A stretch of 23,548 bases of DNA from positions 1 through 23,548 of the forward strand of contig CANHIR010000007.1 in assembly GCA_947461015.1 (NCBI GenBank). The letters run 5' to 3'. A program made the position numbers and the translations under genes. Every line of letters begins with the position of its first letter. Position 1 is the first letter of the stretch. The stretch comes from Bacteroidota bacterium (GTDB taxonomy: Bacteria; Bacteroidota; Bacteroidia; Chitinophagales; Chitinophagaceae). Shown here in pieces: positions 1 through 8,871 of this stretch. The notes below the pieces were generated by a model. The model was given only the letters and a program-made list of their open reading frames with translations, made no database searches and was not told the origin of the DNA.

Positions 1-3000
1 CTTAATACTATTTCACTAAGTTCTGCTGCAGGAACAAATTCGCAGACAGTATGTATTAATACTGCAATTACCCCCATTACCTACTCAACCACTGGTGCAA
101 GTGGAGCATCTGTGCTGAATCTTCCACCTGGTGTGACGGGTACATGGGCAAGTAATGTGCTCACCATAAGTGGAACGACAACTACTGCAGGTACTTATAC
201 TTATACCGTAACTACTTCTGGTGGTTGTGGTGTAGTTACTACAACAGGTACAATTGTTGTAACACCTAATAATACAATTACGTTAAGTTCAGCAGCTGGT
301 ACAGCTTCGCAAACAGTTTGTATTAATGTTCCTGTTGGAACCATAACCTATACAACTACAGGAGCAACCGGTGCTAATTTTTCAAATTTACCTCCCGGTG
401 TTTCAGGTATATGGGCTAATAATATGGTTACCATTAGTGGGACACCTAATGTAGCAGGTAATTATAATTATACCATTACACTTACTGGTGGTTGTGGAGT
501 GATTACTAAAACAGGAAACATTTTAGTAAATCCAAATAATACCATTTCATTAAGTTCGGCAGCTGGAACAGATGCCCAAACAATTTGTATTAATGGAACC
601 ATAACACCAATTACGTACGCTACTAATATAGCAACAGGTGCAACCGTTTCTGGTTTGCCGCCAGGCGTTACAGGTTCATGGAATGCAAACGTATTTACCA
701 TAACAGGCACTGCCAATACAGCTGGAACGTATAGTTATACGGTTACCACAACAGGGGGTTGTAGTATTGCATCTATTTCAGGCACCATTGTAGTGCTACC
801 AAACAATACTATTTCATTTAGTTCGGTGGTTGGTTCAAATGCACAAACGGTTTGTATTAATACAGCAATTACTGCTGCCACCTATACGACAACGGGCGCA
901 ACTGGTGCGAGTGTTAGCAATCTTCCTCCAGGTGTATCAGGAACTTGGGCAAATAATGTAGTTACCATTAGTGGTACACCTACCGTTGCTGGGACTTACA
1001 CTTATACGGTTTCAACAGGGGGAGGTTGTGGTGCTCCAACCGCAGTTGGAACCATTGTTGTGAAACCAAACAATACCATTACACTAAGTTCGGCCTCTTG
1101 GACCAATGCTCAAGTGGTTTGTATTAATTCAAATATTACAAGCATTACATATAGTACCACCATCGCTACGGGTGCAACCGTGACAGGCTTACCGCCGGGA
1201 GTTACAGGGTCGTGGAATGCAAATATTTTTACCATTAGTGGTACACCAACTGCAACAGGAATTTATAATTACACCGTTACTACAACTGGTGGATGTAGTG
1301 TTGCTACTGCAAGTGGAACCATTGCTGTTACAGCACCTAATTCAATTTCATTGGGTTCTGTTGCAGGTACAGATGTTCAAACTGTTTGTATCAATACAGC
1401 AATTGTCTCAGCTACTTTTTCAACAACGGGCGCAACCGGTGCCGTATATACTAATTTACCTCCGGGGGTGACGGGATCTTGGGCAAATAATGTAGTTACC
1501 ATTAGTGGTACACCAACCGTTGCGGGTACCTATAATTATACTGTTGCGACTGGTGGAGGTTGTTTTGTTGCTGCGGCTGTTGGAACCATTATCGTAACAC
1601 CAAATAATACAATTACCTTAAGTTCTGCAACGGGTTCAGATGCGCAGTCCTTATGTATTAATACGCCAGCAACTAATATTACCTATAACACAACGGGTGC
1701 AACGGGTGCAACTTTTTCTAATTTGCCTAATGGAGTAACTGGTGGTTGGGCAAATAATATTGTAACCATTAGCGGTACACCAACAGTGGCAGGCAATTAC
1801 ACTTATACGATAACACTAACGGGAGGTTGCGGTATAATCACTAAAACAGGAAGCATGACGGTGCTTCCAAATAATACTATTTCATTAAGTTCCGCAAATG
1901 GTACCAATGCACAAACAGTTTGTATTAATACTGCAATTACTGCTGCTACCTATTCAACAACTGGTGCGACTGGTGCTACGGTAACTGGATTACCAACTGG
2001 TGTTTCAGGTTCATGGACTAGTAATCAATTTACAATTATTGGAACGCCAACTATTGCGGGAACGTACACTTATACAATTTCTACTACTGGTGGATGTAGT
2101 GTTGCAACTATTTCAGGTACCATTGAAGTAACCCCTAACAATACAGTAGTGTTAAGTTCGGCCATTGGCACAGACGCTCAAGCCGTTTGTTTAAACACTG
2201 CAATTAACAATGCAACATATACTACAACAGGCGCAACGGGTGCAAATTTTACAAACCTTCCCAATGGCGTTACTGGCGCTTGGGCAAATAATGTAATTAC
2301 CATAAGTGGAACGCCAACGCTTGCAGGTACATATACTTATACCATTACTTTATTAGGCGGCTGTGGTGTCATTACTAAAACAGGAACCATTATTGTAAAT
2401 CAAAATACAATTGTATTAAGTTCTGCAGCTGCGACTGCTGCGCAAACCATTTGTATCAACACCCCCGCAACAAATATTACTTATACGACCACCATTGCTA
2501 CTGGCGCATCGGTGACTGGTCTTCCTCCAGGATTAACTGGTAGTTGGGCTTCAAATATTTTTACGATAAGTGGCACAGCCACTGCTACTGGTTCATATAA
2601 CTATACAGTAACTACAACAGGAGGATGTAATGCAGCAACCATAACAGGTACAATTGTAGTCACACCAAATAACACCATCACTTTTAGTTCAAATGTGGGT
2701 ACAAATCAACAAACACTTTGTATTAATACTGCAATCACTGCTGCTACTTATACCACTACTGGTGCAACAGGTGCAAGCGTTTTAGGTTTGCCACCAGGTG
2801 TTACAAGTGTTTGGGCTAATAATGTAGTTACGATTTCTGGTACACCAACCGCTGCAGGTACATATACTTATACCGTTTCCACCACCGGTGGATGTAGTAT
2901 TGCAACTGCAATGGGTACCATTGTAGTTACTCCAAATAATACCATTACGTTAAGTTCTGGTGCAGGAACCGATGCACAAACCATTTGTATTAATACTGCA

Positions 3001-4533
3001 GCAGGGAATATTGTTTATGCAACCACCGGTGCTACCGGAGCAAATTTTGCAGGATTGCCAAATGGTATGACGGGAAATTGGACCGGTAATGTTGTTACAA
3101 TTAGTGGAACACCTACTGCAGCTGGAACTTATAATTATACGATTACCTTAATTGGAGGTTGCGGTATTATTACTAAGTCAGGAACCATTCAAGTGAATCC
3201 CAACAATAGCATTAGTTTAAGTTCTGCTATTGGAACCGACGCGCAATCATTATGTGTGAATACTGCAGCAACAAATATTACCTATTCAACAAACATTGCA
3301 ACGGGTGCAACCGTTTCAGGATTGCCAACCGGTATGAGTGGCGCTTGGACATCTAATGTTTTAACCATTTCAGGAACGCCCTCGGTATCTGGTACTTACT
3401 CCTACACTGTAACGACAACAGGTGGTTGTAGTGTTGCAACCATATCCGGTACGGTATCCATTACACCTCCCAATACAATTCAATTAAGTTCGGCAAGTGG
3501 TTCAAATGCACAAACACTTTGTAGCAATACTACAATTACATCTACGACCTATTCAACTACTGGAGCAACAGGTGCAAGTTTTTCAGGATTGCCTTCGGGT
3601 GTAACAGGATCTTGGGCTAACAATGTAGTGACCATAAGTGGAACGCCAACTATAGCAGGCAGCTATAATTATACAGTAACGCTTTTAGGTGGTTGTGGAT
3701 ATATTACTGCAACAGGAACTATCGTCGTAAATGAAAATACCATTGCGTTAAGTTCTGCTGCGGGTACCAATGCACAAATCGTTTGTATTAATACGCCTGC
3801 AACAACTATAAAATATAGAACCACTGTAGCAACAGGTGCAATGGTAGTGGGCTTACCACCAGGGGTCACTGGAGTTTGGTCAAACAACGAAATTATAATT
3901 AGTGGAACGCCAACTGTTGCGGGCACGTATACTTATACAATTACTACAACAGGAGGATGTAGTGCTGCAGTAATAACTGGAACAATGACGGTTAATCCAA
4001 ATAATACCATTGTATTAAGTTCGTTGCAGGCAACTGCCGCGCAAAAACTTTGTATTAATACAGCATTAACGAATATTACATACACCACCAATATTGCAAC
4101 AGGAGCAATAGTTGCTGGCTTGCCATCTGGATTAAGTGGAGGATGGTCTGGAAATGTATTTACTATTAGTGGTACACCAACCGCTGCGGGCACATATACG
4201 TATACCGTGACTACGACGGGAGGTTGTAGTGTTGCATCAATTTCAGGATCAGTAGAAGTGACGCCTGATAATACCATTACTTTGAGTTCACCAATTGGTA
4301 CCGATGCAAATTCAATTTGTATTAATGCCCCCATTACTACAATAACTTATACAACCACAGGAGCGACAGGAGCCAATTTTTCTGGACTGCCTTTAGGGGT
4401 GAATGGTTCATGGGTAAATAATGTGGTGACCATTGCTGGAACACCCACTGTTTCTGGTAACTACAATTATGAAATTACTTTGTTAGGGGGTTGTGGAATA
4501 ATTAAACGAAAAGGAAGTATTACTGTAGATAAA
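1..4533 (+). repeat. 17 tandem 267-bp coding repeats, continuing left of the window
   Basis: Units begin at 1, 268, 535, 802, 1069, 1336, 1603, 1870, 2137, 2401, 2668, 2935, 3202, 3469, 3733, 4000 and 4267. Each encodes 89 residues, except the ninth and fourteenth, which lack one codon (264 bp). The unit runs roughly: NNTIxLSS, QTxCIN near residue 15, T(G/I)ATGA near 31, LPxG near 41, a Trp near 49, ISGTPT near 56, Y(N/T)YT near 66, GGC near 74 and GTIxV near 82. All units keep two Cys (residues about 18 and 76) and the Trp. Protein identity is high, but synonymous codons differ between copies. Unit subtypes recur every fifth unit, suggesting a higher-order repeat of about 1.33 kb. Confidence 0.95.
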
Positions 4534-6111
4534 GCAACCATTGCTGGTGACATTTACTTTTTGAGTGGATCTTCTCCCATTTGTAATGCAGGGAGTAAGC
4601 CAACCATTACCATTCAAAATAATTTAAGTACTTCTATTGCTTGGGAGTATAGTCCATCCACTACCATATCTGTTCCAAGTAGTGCAGTAACTTATACGAG
4701 TACTTCTCAAGTTGGAAATTTTTTAAATACCGGAATTGATAATACAACCACTGCTTTAAATTCTTCATTTAGGTATTATAGAGCTGCTGTTAAGAACGGA
4801 GCATGTAATACAGTGTATACGGCACCTGTTGAAATAGAAGTGATTCCAACACCGCTTATTTCAAATCCAATTCCAGGTGAAAGATGTGGACCTGGTTCTG
4901 TGGAATTAAAAGCGCAAACTAACTTGGGCATCGTTAATTGGTATGATGTTAATACAGGCGGAACCTCCATAGGTATTGGGGGTACTTTTGCAACGCCTAG
5001 TATTAGCACAAGTACAAAATTTTATGCAGGTGCAATTTTTAGAGGTTGCGCATCGCTTAATAGAACAGAAATTTTAGCAACCATAAAAGTAATTCCTTCC
5101 ATTACAAGCGTGACACCTAAAACAAATTGTGGTCCGGGTATACTTGACTTAGAAGCTACTGCAAGTGCAGGTGGAACTGTGAATTGGTATTCAGCAGGGG
5201 TTGGTGGCACATTGGTTGGCTTAGGAAATAAATTTTCAACACCTTTATTAAATGCAAGTGCAACCTATTATGTAGACGCAGCACTTGCTGGATGTAATGC
5301 GGTAACTAGGACACCAGTAACGGCTACCATTTATGTGGTACCAGTTATTACATCTTTAGTTGACACATTTAATGTTTGTGCTGGCAACAGGCTTAATTTA
5401 AAATTAAATGCATCGCTTGGTTTGCCGCCATACACCTTTACTTTTTATTCAAATAATGGAAATGTCATTGGAAACACGGATGGATCAATTTCGGGTATAA
5501 AAGGGGGGATTTCAAATGTATATTTTAACGTAAAAGACATGAATGGTTGTGTGTCACAAAATACCAACGTTTTTAAAGTAAGAACCTTTGACCCGGTGCT
5601 TTCAAAACAATTTAATTATCAAGCCTATTATCAAACCGATTTTGTAATTCCAACTAAAACAGATTCGGGATATATTTTATACAATTGGCAACCTGGTTTA
5701 TACTTGAATTTCACAAACAAACCAAACCCAACTTTTAATGGAGACAATACCACAGATTATGTTTTAGTAAGAACAGACACCACCAGTAAATGTATAGTAG
5801 CCGACAACTATCATATTGATGTAACTAGAGATTATATTTTTGATTTACCGAATGCCTTTACGCCCAACAATGATGGATTGAATGATGAAATTAAAATAGA
5901 AGCCAACGCAGGCATTGATAAAATTAATTATTTAAGAATATACAATAGAGCTGGTAAACAAGTGTTTTATACCAATAACATTAAACAAGGATGGGATGGA
6001 AGAGTAGGATCCGTTATGCAAGACGCGGACGCTTATTATTGGATTGCAGAATATGTTACTAAAGCAGGACAAATAAATAAAAAAACGGGAACATTTTTGT
6101 TATTAAAATAA
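1..6111 (+). CDS. Giant T9SS-secreted Ig-like repeat protein (SprB-like adhesin), 5' partial
   Basis: The frame is open from the first base, so the start lies left of the window; 2036 residues are visible. They comprise 17 tandem Ig-like repeats (about residues 1-1511), resembling the putative-Ig (He_PIG) or PKD-like modules common in Bacteroidota. A linker follows (about 1512-1615). Next come two similar CHU_C-associated Ig-like domains, each with a CGPG start, a (V)NWY core and a GC near the end (nt about 4850-5090 and 5090-5340). The C-terminus, from LPNAFTPNNDGLND (nt 5845) to the stop, is a gliding-motility-associated CHU_C domain, the type B signal for type IX secretion. The protein is Thr/Asn/Gly/Ser-rich, as expected for a surface fibre. 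The PorP/SprF gene begins 5 bases after the stop, matching the sprB-sprF arrangement in Flavobacterium. Adhesion or gliding is inferred; the ligand is unknown. Domain class is secure, function less so. Confidence 0.9.
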   Translation, partial: LNTISLSSAAGTNSQTVCINTAITPITYSTTGASGASVLNLPPGVTGTWASNVLTISGTTTTAGTYTYTVTTSGGCGVVTTTGTIVVTPNNTITLSSAAGTASQTVCINVPVGTITYTTTGATGANFSNLPPGVSGIWANNMVTISGTPNVAGNYNYTITLTGGCGVITKTGNILVNPNNTISLSSAAGTDAQTICINGTITPITYATNIATGATVSGLPPGVTGSWNANVFTITGTANTAGTYSYTVTTTGGCSIASISGTIVVLPNNTISFSSVVGSNAQTVCINTAITAATYTTTGATGASVSNLPPGVSGTWANNVVTISGTPTVAGTYTYTVSTGGGCGAPTAVGTIVVKPNNTITLSSASWTNAQVVCINSNITSITYSTTIATGATVTGLPPGVTGSWNANIFTISGTPTATGIYNYTVTTTGGCSVATASGTIAVTAPNSISLGSVAGTDVQTVCINTAIVSATFSTTGATGAVYTNLPPGVTGSWANNVVTISGTPTVAGTYNYTVATGGGCFVAAAVGTIIVTPNNTITLSSATGSDAQSLCINTPATNITYNTTGATGATFSNLPNGVTGGWANNIVTISGTPTVAGNYTYTITLTGGCGIITKTGSMTVLPNNTISLSSANGTNAQTVCINTAITAATYSTTGATGATVTGLPTGVSGSWTSNQFTIIGTPTIAGTYTYTISTTGGCSVATISGTIEVTPNNTVVLSSAIGTDAQAVCLNTAINNATYTTTGATGANFTNLPNGVTGAWANNVITISGTPTLAGTYTYTITLLGGCGVITKTGTIIVNQNTIVLSSAAATAAQTICINTPATNITYTTTIATGASVTGLPPGLTGSWASNIFTISGTATATGSYNYTVTTTGGCNAATITGTIVVTPNNTITFSSNVGTNQQTLCINTAITAATYTTTGATGASVLGLPPGVTSVWANNVVTISGTPTAAGTYTYTVSTTGGCSIATAMGTIVVTPNNTITLSSGAGTDAQTICINTAAGNIVYATTGATGANFAGLPNGMTGNWTGNVVTISGTPTAAGTYNYTITLIGGCGIITKSGTIQVNPNNSISLSSAIGTDAQSLCVNTAATNITYSTNIATGATVSGLPTGMSGAWTSNVLTISGTPSVSGTYSYTVTTTGGCSVATISGTVSITPPNTIQLSSASGSNAQTLCSNTTITSTTYSTTGATGASFSGLPSGVTGSWANNVVTISGTPTIAGSYNYTVTLLGGCGYITATGTIVVNENTIALSSAAGTNAQIVCINTPATTIKYRTTVATGAMVVGLPPGVTGVWSNNEIIISGTPTVAGTYTYTITTTGGCSAAVITGTMTVNPNNTIVLSSLQATAAQKLCINTALTNITYTTNIATGAIVAGLPSGLSGGWSGNVFTISGTPTAAGTYTYTVTTTGGCSVASISGSVEVTPDNTITLSSPIGTDANSICINAPITTITYTTTGATGANFSGLPLGVNGSWVNNVVTIAGTPTVSGNYNYEITLLGGCGIIKRKGSITVDKATIAGDIYFLSGSSPICNAGSKPTITIQNNLSTSIAWEYSPSTTISVPSSAVTYTSTSQVGNFLNTGIDNTTTALNSSFRYYRAAVKNGACNTVYTAPVEIEVIPTPLISNPIPGERCGPGSVELKAQTNLGIVNWYDVNTGGTSIGIGGTFATPSISTSTKFYAGAIFRGCASLNRTEILATIKVIPSITSVTPKTNCGPGILDLEATASAGGTVNWYSAGVGGTLVGLGNKFSTPLLNASATYYVDAALAGCNAVTRTPVTATIYVVPVITSLVDTFNVCAGNRLNLKLNASLGLPPYTFTFYSNNGNVIGNTDGSISGIKGGISNVYFNVKDMNGCVSQNTNVFKVRTFDPVLSKQFNYQAYYQTDFVIPTKTDSGYILYNWQPGLYLNFTNKPNPTFNGDNTTDYVLVRTDTTSKCIVADNYHIDVTRDYIFDLPNAFTPNNDGLNDEIKIEANAGIDKINYLRIYNRAGKQVFYTNNIKQGWDGRVGSVMQDADAYYWIAEYVTKAGQINKKTGTFLLLK

Positions 6112-6116
6112 ATTAT

Positions 6117-7115
6117 TTGAAAAAGTATTGTTACATATTCATTGCCGCTTACTTCATTAGCCATTCAGCTATTGGGCAAGAGGTTTTATTGTCACAACCT
6201 TTTTCGATAAGCCAATACCAGAATCCTGCTGCAGTTGGAGGTAGTGAGTCTAACAATCGATTCCAGGCTAACTATAAATCGCAAATGTTAGATGGCAATA
6301 ATTTATATAAAACCATTTTACTTGGTTACGATACAAGGTTAAATCATGAAGACAATGGAAGTAAAAACTATTTAGGCATAGGGGGATCTTTAATTTCAGA
6401 TCAGGTGATGTGGGGTGTTTTGCAAAATAATTATTTGACTTTAAATTTAGCATATCACATTTATTTAGACGAGCAATTAAATAGCAATCTATCCTTAGGA
6501 ATTGGTGCAACTTTAACCCAAACAAGTTTGGATAAAACTAAATTAAGATTTAATGACCAATATGATTATAGGGCTTTATTAATGTATCCCACTTTAGAAA
6601 ATTTAAGGCCATATCCCACAGCCTTTACAGCAAACGCAGGCGCATTGTATACAAGGCATACCGCAAATAGCTTTATTCAAACGGGCTTTATGACATATAT
6701 ATATAACAAGCCAAACGTTACGTATTCGCCATTTAATAAAGCGGAAGACATAAGGTTCAGGGCATTTGTAAACTCAGAATTTCCATTGTATGATGAAAAT
6801 TCAGTACTGCTTTATTTTAACTACTTAAATAGATCTAGTTTAACTCAATATTATTTTGGTGCCATGGTAGGGATGCCGGTTATTAAGGACCAAAGCGAGC
6901 AATTTAAAATGTATGTAGGTTGTTTTTATCGCTTTAAGGAAGCATTTGTCCCAACTGTATCCTTTATTTCTAAAAATAACACAGTTGGTTTTAGTTATGA
7001 TGTTTATGGCAATAAATTGTCTGGGGCAGATTTGCGTCAGAACGGCTTTGAAATTACGTATGCGAGAAAATTTGGGTTTGTTAGAAAAGACAGATATAGA
7101 ACAATCTTTAATTAG
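6117..7115 (+). CDS. PorP/SprF family T9SS outer-membrane protein
   Basis: This 332-residue protein starts with a clear signal peptide: KKYCY, a hydrophobic stretch, then cleavage near SAIG-Q. An early S-Q-P-F-S-I-S-Q-Y-Q-N-P-A-A segment matches the family signature in which the mature N-terminus carries a 'xQYxxNPxxxNPA' type motif. The rest alternates aromatic and polar residues, as in a small outer-membrane beta-barrel. The start is TTG: no in-frame ATG lies upstream of the signal peptide, and the TTG sits 5 bases after the adhesin stop, implying co-transcription and perhaps coupled translation. In Flavobacterium johnsoniae SprF is needed for surface delivery of SprB, a type B cargo, so this is the likely partner of the adhesin before it. 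That pairing is inferred from position and family. Many paralogues exist, so I give no symbol. Confidence 0.85.
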   Translation: MKKYCYIFIAAYFISHSAIGQEVLLSQPFSISQYQNPAAVGGSESNNRFQANYKSQMLDGNNLYKTILLGYDTRLNHEDNGSKNYLGIGGSLISDQVMWGVLQNNYLTLNLAYHIYLDEQLNSNLSLGIGATLTQTSLDKTKLRFNDQYDYRALLMYPTLENLRPYPTAFTANAGALYTRHTANSFIQTGFMTYIYNKPNVTYSPFNKAEDIRFRAFVNSEFPLYDENSVLLYFNYLNRSSLTQYYFGAMVGMPVIKDQSEQFKMYVGCFYRFKEAFVPTVSFISKNNTVGFSYDVYGNKLSGADLRQNGFEITYARKFGFVRKDRYRTIFN

Positions 7116-7118
7116 ATG

Positions 7119-7141
7119 TTGCTTAAAAATCTATTGAGCAA
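7119..7141 (+). terminator. Weak stem-loop after the SprF-like gene
   Basis: TTGCTTAA (7119-7126) pairs with TTGAGCAA (7134-7141) across a 7-base loop, giving an 8-bp stem with one T-G wobble, followed by only three T. It starts 3 bases after the stop at 7115 and lies partly in the 3' end of the opposing acetyltransferase gene. It could end the rightward transcript, but the stem is AT-rich and the T-run short. Confidence 0.25.
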
Positions 7142-7572
7142 TTTACCCACTCAGGATCAAATCCACTATTGTATTTTCTATAAAAATTTAAAGCGGGTTC
7201 ATTCCAATCCAATGCTTGCCAATTCATGCCATTGAAGCTTTTGATTTTCGCTTCTTCAATTAATGCATCAAATAATAAACTGCCTATTTTATGTCCACGC
7301 ATATTTTCGGCTACCACTAAATCCTCTAAATACATTCTTTGTCCTTTCCAGGTAGAATAGCGGATATAATATAGTGCCATTCCTTCTACTTTCCCATTTA
7401 CTTCTGCTACAAGTGCCCACCATACAGGATTTTCGCCAAATCCACTTTCAACAAAATGATTAAAATTTACTACTACTTGTTCTGGTGCTTTTTCATATAC
7501 TGCAAGTTCGTGAATAAGTTCCATCATTCTTTCACAGTCTTCTTTTTGGGCTGGTCGAATTTTAATGTTCAT
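7123..7572 (-). CDS. GNAT acetyltransferase, SSAT/thialysine acetyltransferase-like
   Basis: The 149 residues resemble spermidine/spermine or thialysine N-acetyltransferases (SAT1/SAT2) along their whole length. Visible matches are the N-terminal IRPAQKEDC, SGFGENP near residue 43, YLEDLVV (81-87) with the expected catalytic-region Glu83, the acetyl-CoA loop MRGHKIGS (91-98), and LDWNEPALNFY (121-131) with the conserved Tyr131. The protein would transfer acetyl from acetyl-CoA to an amine in the cytoplasm; whether that is a polyamine, thialysine or another amine cannot be told. The loop carries Lys95 where relatives usually have Gly. It is the last gene of a leftward run, 28 bases after the PLP enzyme, and its stop lies 7 bases from the opposing SprF-like stop. 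Confidence 0.82.
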   Translation of the reverse strand: MNIKIRPAQKEDCERMMELIHELAVYEKAPEQVVVNFNHFVESGFGENPVWWALVAEVNGKVEGMALYYIRYSTWKGQRMYLEDLVVAENMRGHKIGSLLFDALIEEAKIKSFNGMNWQALDWNEPALNFYRKYNSGFDPEWVNCSIDF

Positions 7573-7600
7573 ATAGATAGTATAGGAAGAAGTAATTTTA

Positions 7601-8833
7601 TTATAATTGAGCCTTTGCTAATGCCTGTGCTAAGTCTGCTTCTAAGTCCTCTATATTTTCAATACCTACACTCATGCGAATTAATCCATCGGTAATACCA
7701 TATTTTTCGCGCTCTGTTTTTGGAATGGACATATGTGTCATACTCGCTGGATGTGATACTAAGGTATCAACGGTTCCCAGGGAAACAGCCCTAGTGCAAA
7801 TCTCAACAGCATCAATAAATTTCTTTCCTGCTTCAATACCCCCTTTTAATTCAAAACTAATAAGCGGCGCATGTTGTTTCATTTGTTTATTCGCAATAGT
7901 ATGATGCGGATGGGTTGTAAAGCCAGTATAATTTACATGTGCGATTGCAGGATGCTGTTGTAAATAGGTAGCTACTTTTTTGGCATTGCTACAATGTTTT
8001 TCCATTCTTAATTCTAAAGTTTTCATTCCCTGAATTAATAAGTAGGCATCAAATGCATTGCTATTACCGCCAAGCAAAACATGCCATTTCCATACCTTGG
8101 TATGCATCAATTCTAAATCCTTGCCTAATAAAACACCATGCAATGCGCTTCCATGACCGTTCAAAAATTTAGTAGCAGAGTGAAATACAAAATCAGCACC
8201 CAAAGCAAAAGGTTGTTGTAAGTATGGGGTAGCAACTGTATTATCTACGGAGACTTTAATTCCATGTGCGTGTGCAATTTTACAAACCGCTTCAATGTCC
8301 ACACATTGTAATGTTGGGTTTGCTGGAGTTTCTAAATGTATAAGTTTGGTATTGGGATTTGCTTGTATTGTTTCTAATAGTAAAGCTTCATTATGAATGT
8401 CAATTAAAATTACTTTTACACCTGCTTCGTTTAAAACCTTTTGCATTAATTCTTGAGAACCTCCATATAAAGAGTAATGTGATATTAAACAGTCCCCTGC
8501 ACTTAGGTTGCTAAAAAATAAAGTACTCATGGCAGCTTGCCCACTTGCATGTAGTAGTGCTTTTACTTCTAAAGGTGTACCATTTTTGTTGGTTAATCCG
8601 CGAGCTTCTAATGCTTCAATGGTTTTTTCTGCAGCCGTGAAAGTTGGATTGCCCCAACGCGAATACAATCTGGTTTTATCTTCCCCCTTAAAGCGCTCCA
8701 TTCCTTCTTGAGCTGAACCAAATGTAAATGTTGATGTTGCATAAATAGGCGTAGTGTGAGAAAAATTATCATTTTCGTGGCTTGCTGTATGCAAGGTAAT
8801 TGTACTTATGCCCTTGATCGTATTGTTTCCCAT
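7601..8833 (-). CDS. PLP-dependent Cys/Met metabolism enzyme (methionine gamma-lyase/cystathionine gamma-synthase family)
   Basis: This 410-residue protein is a fold-type I PLP enzyme. Visible are YSRWGNPT (57-64), LYGGS (122-126) where PLP stacks, ETPANPT (168-174), VDNTVATP (196-203), and HSATKFLNGHG (218-228) with the Schiff-base Lys222. The C-terminal HPASMTH, then ITDGLIRMSVGIE, is also family-typical. These stretches look closest to methionine gamma-lyase, but the YGC(T) cysteine of that enzyme is Gly125 here. Cystathionine synthase/lyase or O-acetylhomoserine sulfhydrylase activity therefore remains possible. I chose the ATG at 8833: the open frame extends up to 8905, but that adds 24 residues not expected in the family and overlaps fabH. 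It lies 38 bases after fabH and 28 before the acetyltransferase, so it is probably in one operon. Confidence 0.85.
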   Translation of the reverse strand: MGNNTIKGISTITLHTASHENDNFSHTTPIYATSTFTFGSAQEGMERFKGEDKTRLYSRWGNPTFTAAEKTIEALEARGLTNKNGTPLEVKALLHASGQAAMSTLFFSNLSAGDCLISHYSLYGGSQELMQKVLNEAGVKVILIDIHNEALLLETIQANPNTKLIHLETPANPTLQCVDIEAVCKIAHAHGIKVSVDNTVATPYLQQPFALGADFVFHSATKFLNGHGSALHGVLLGKDLELMHTKVWKWHVLLGGNSNAFDAYLLIQGMKTLELRMEKHCSNAKKVATYLQQHPAIAHVNYTGFTTHPHHTIANKQMKQHAPLISFELKGGIEAGKKFIDAVEICTRAVSLGTVDTLVSHPASMTHMSIPKTEREKYGITDGLIRMSVGIENIEDLEADLAQALAKAQL

Positions 8834-8871
8834 TTTCAATCTATTTATTTTATTGAATATAAGCTTATTTA

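Noticed and set aside
112..114. GTG at 112 as the start of the giant repeat protein
   Set aside because: The frame and the repeat pattern are open and in phase from base 1; this GTG lies inside the first visible repeat, so the true start is outside the window.
1..4533. Periodic repeats as a possible CRISPR or satellite array
   Set aside because: The unit is 267 bp, fully coding, diverged at synonymous sites and has no short repeat-spacer alternation.
468..5210. Several antisense open frames of 62-133 residues within the repeat array
   Set aside because: They mirror the repeat units on the other strand, recur with the same period, and have no family resemblance, so they are shadows of the coding repeat.
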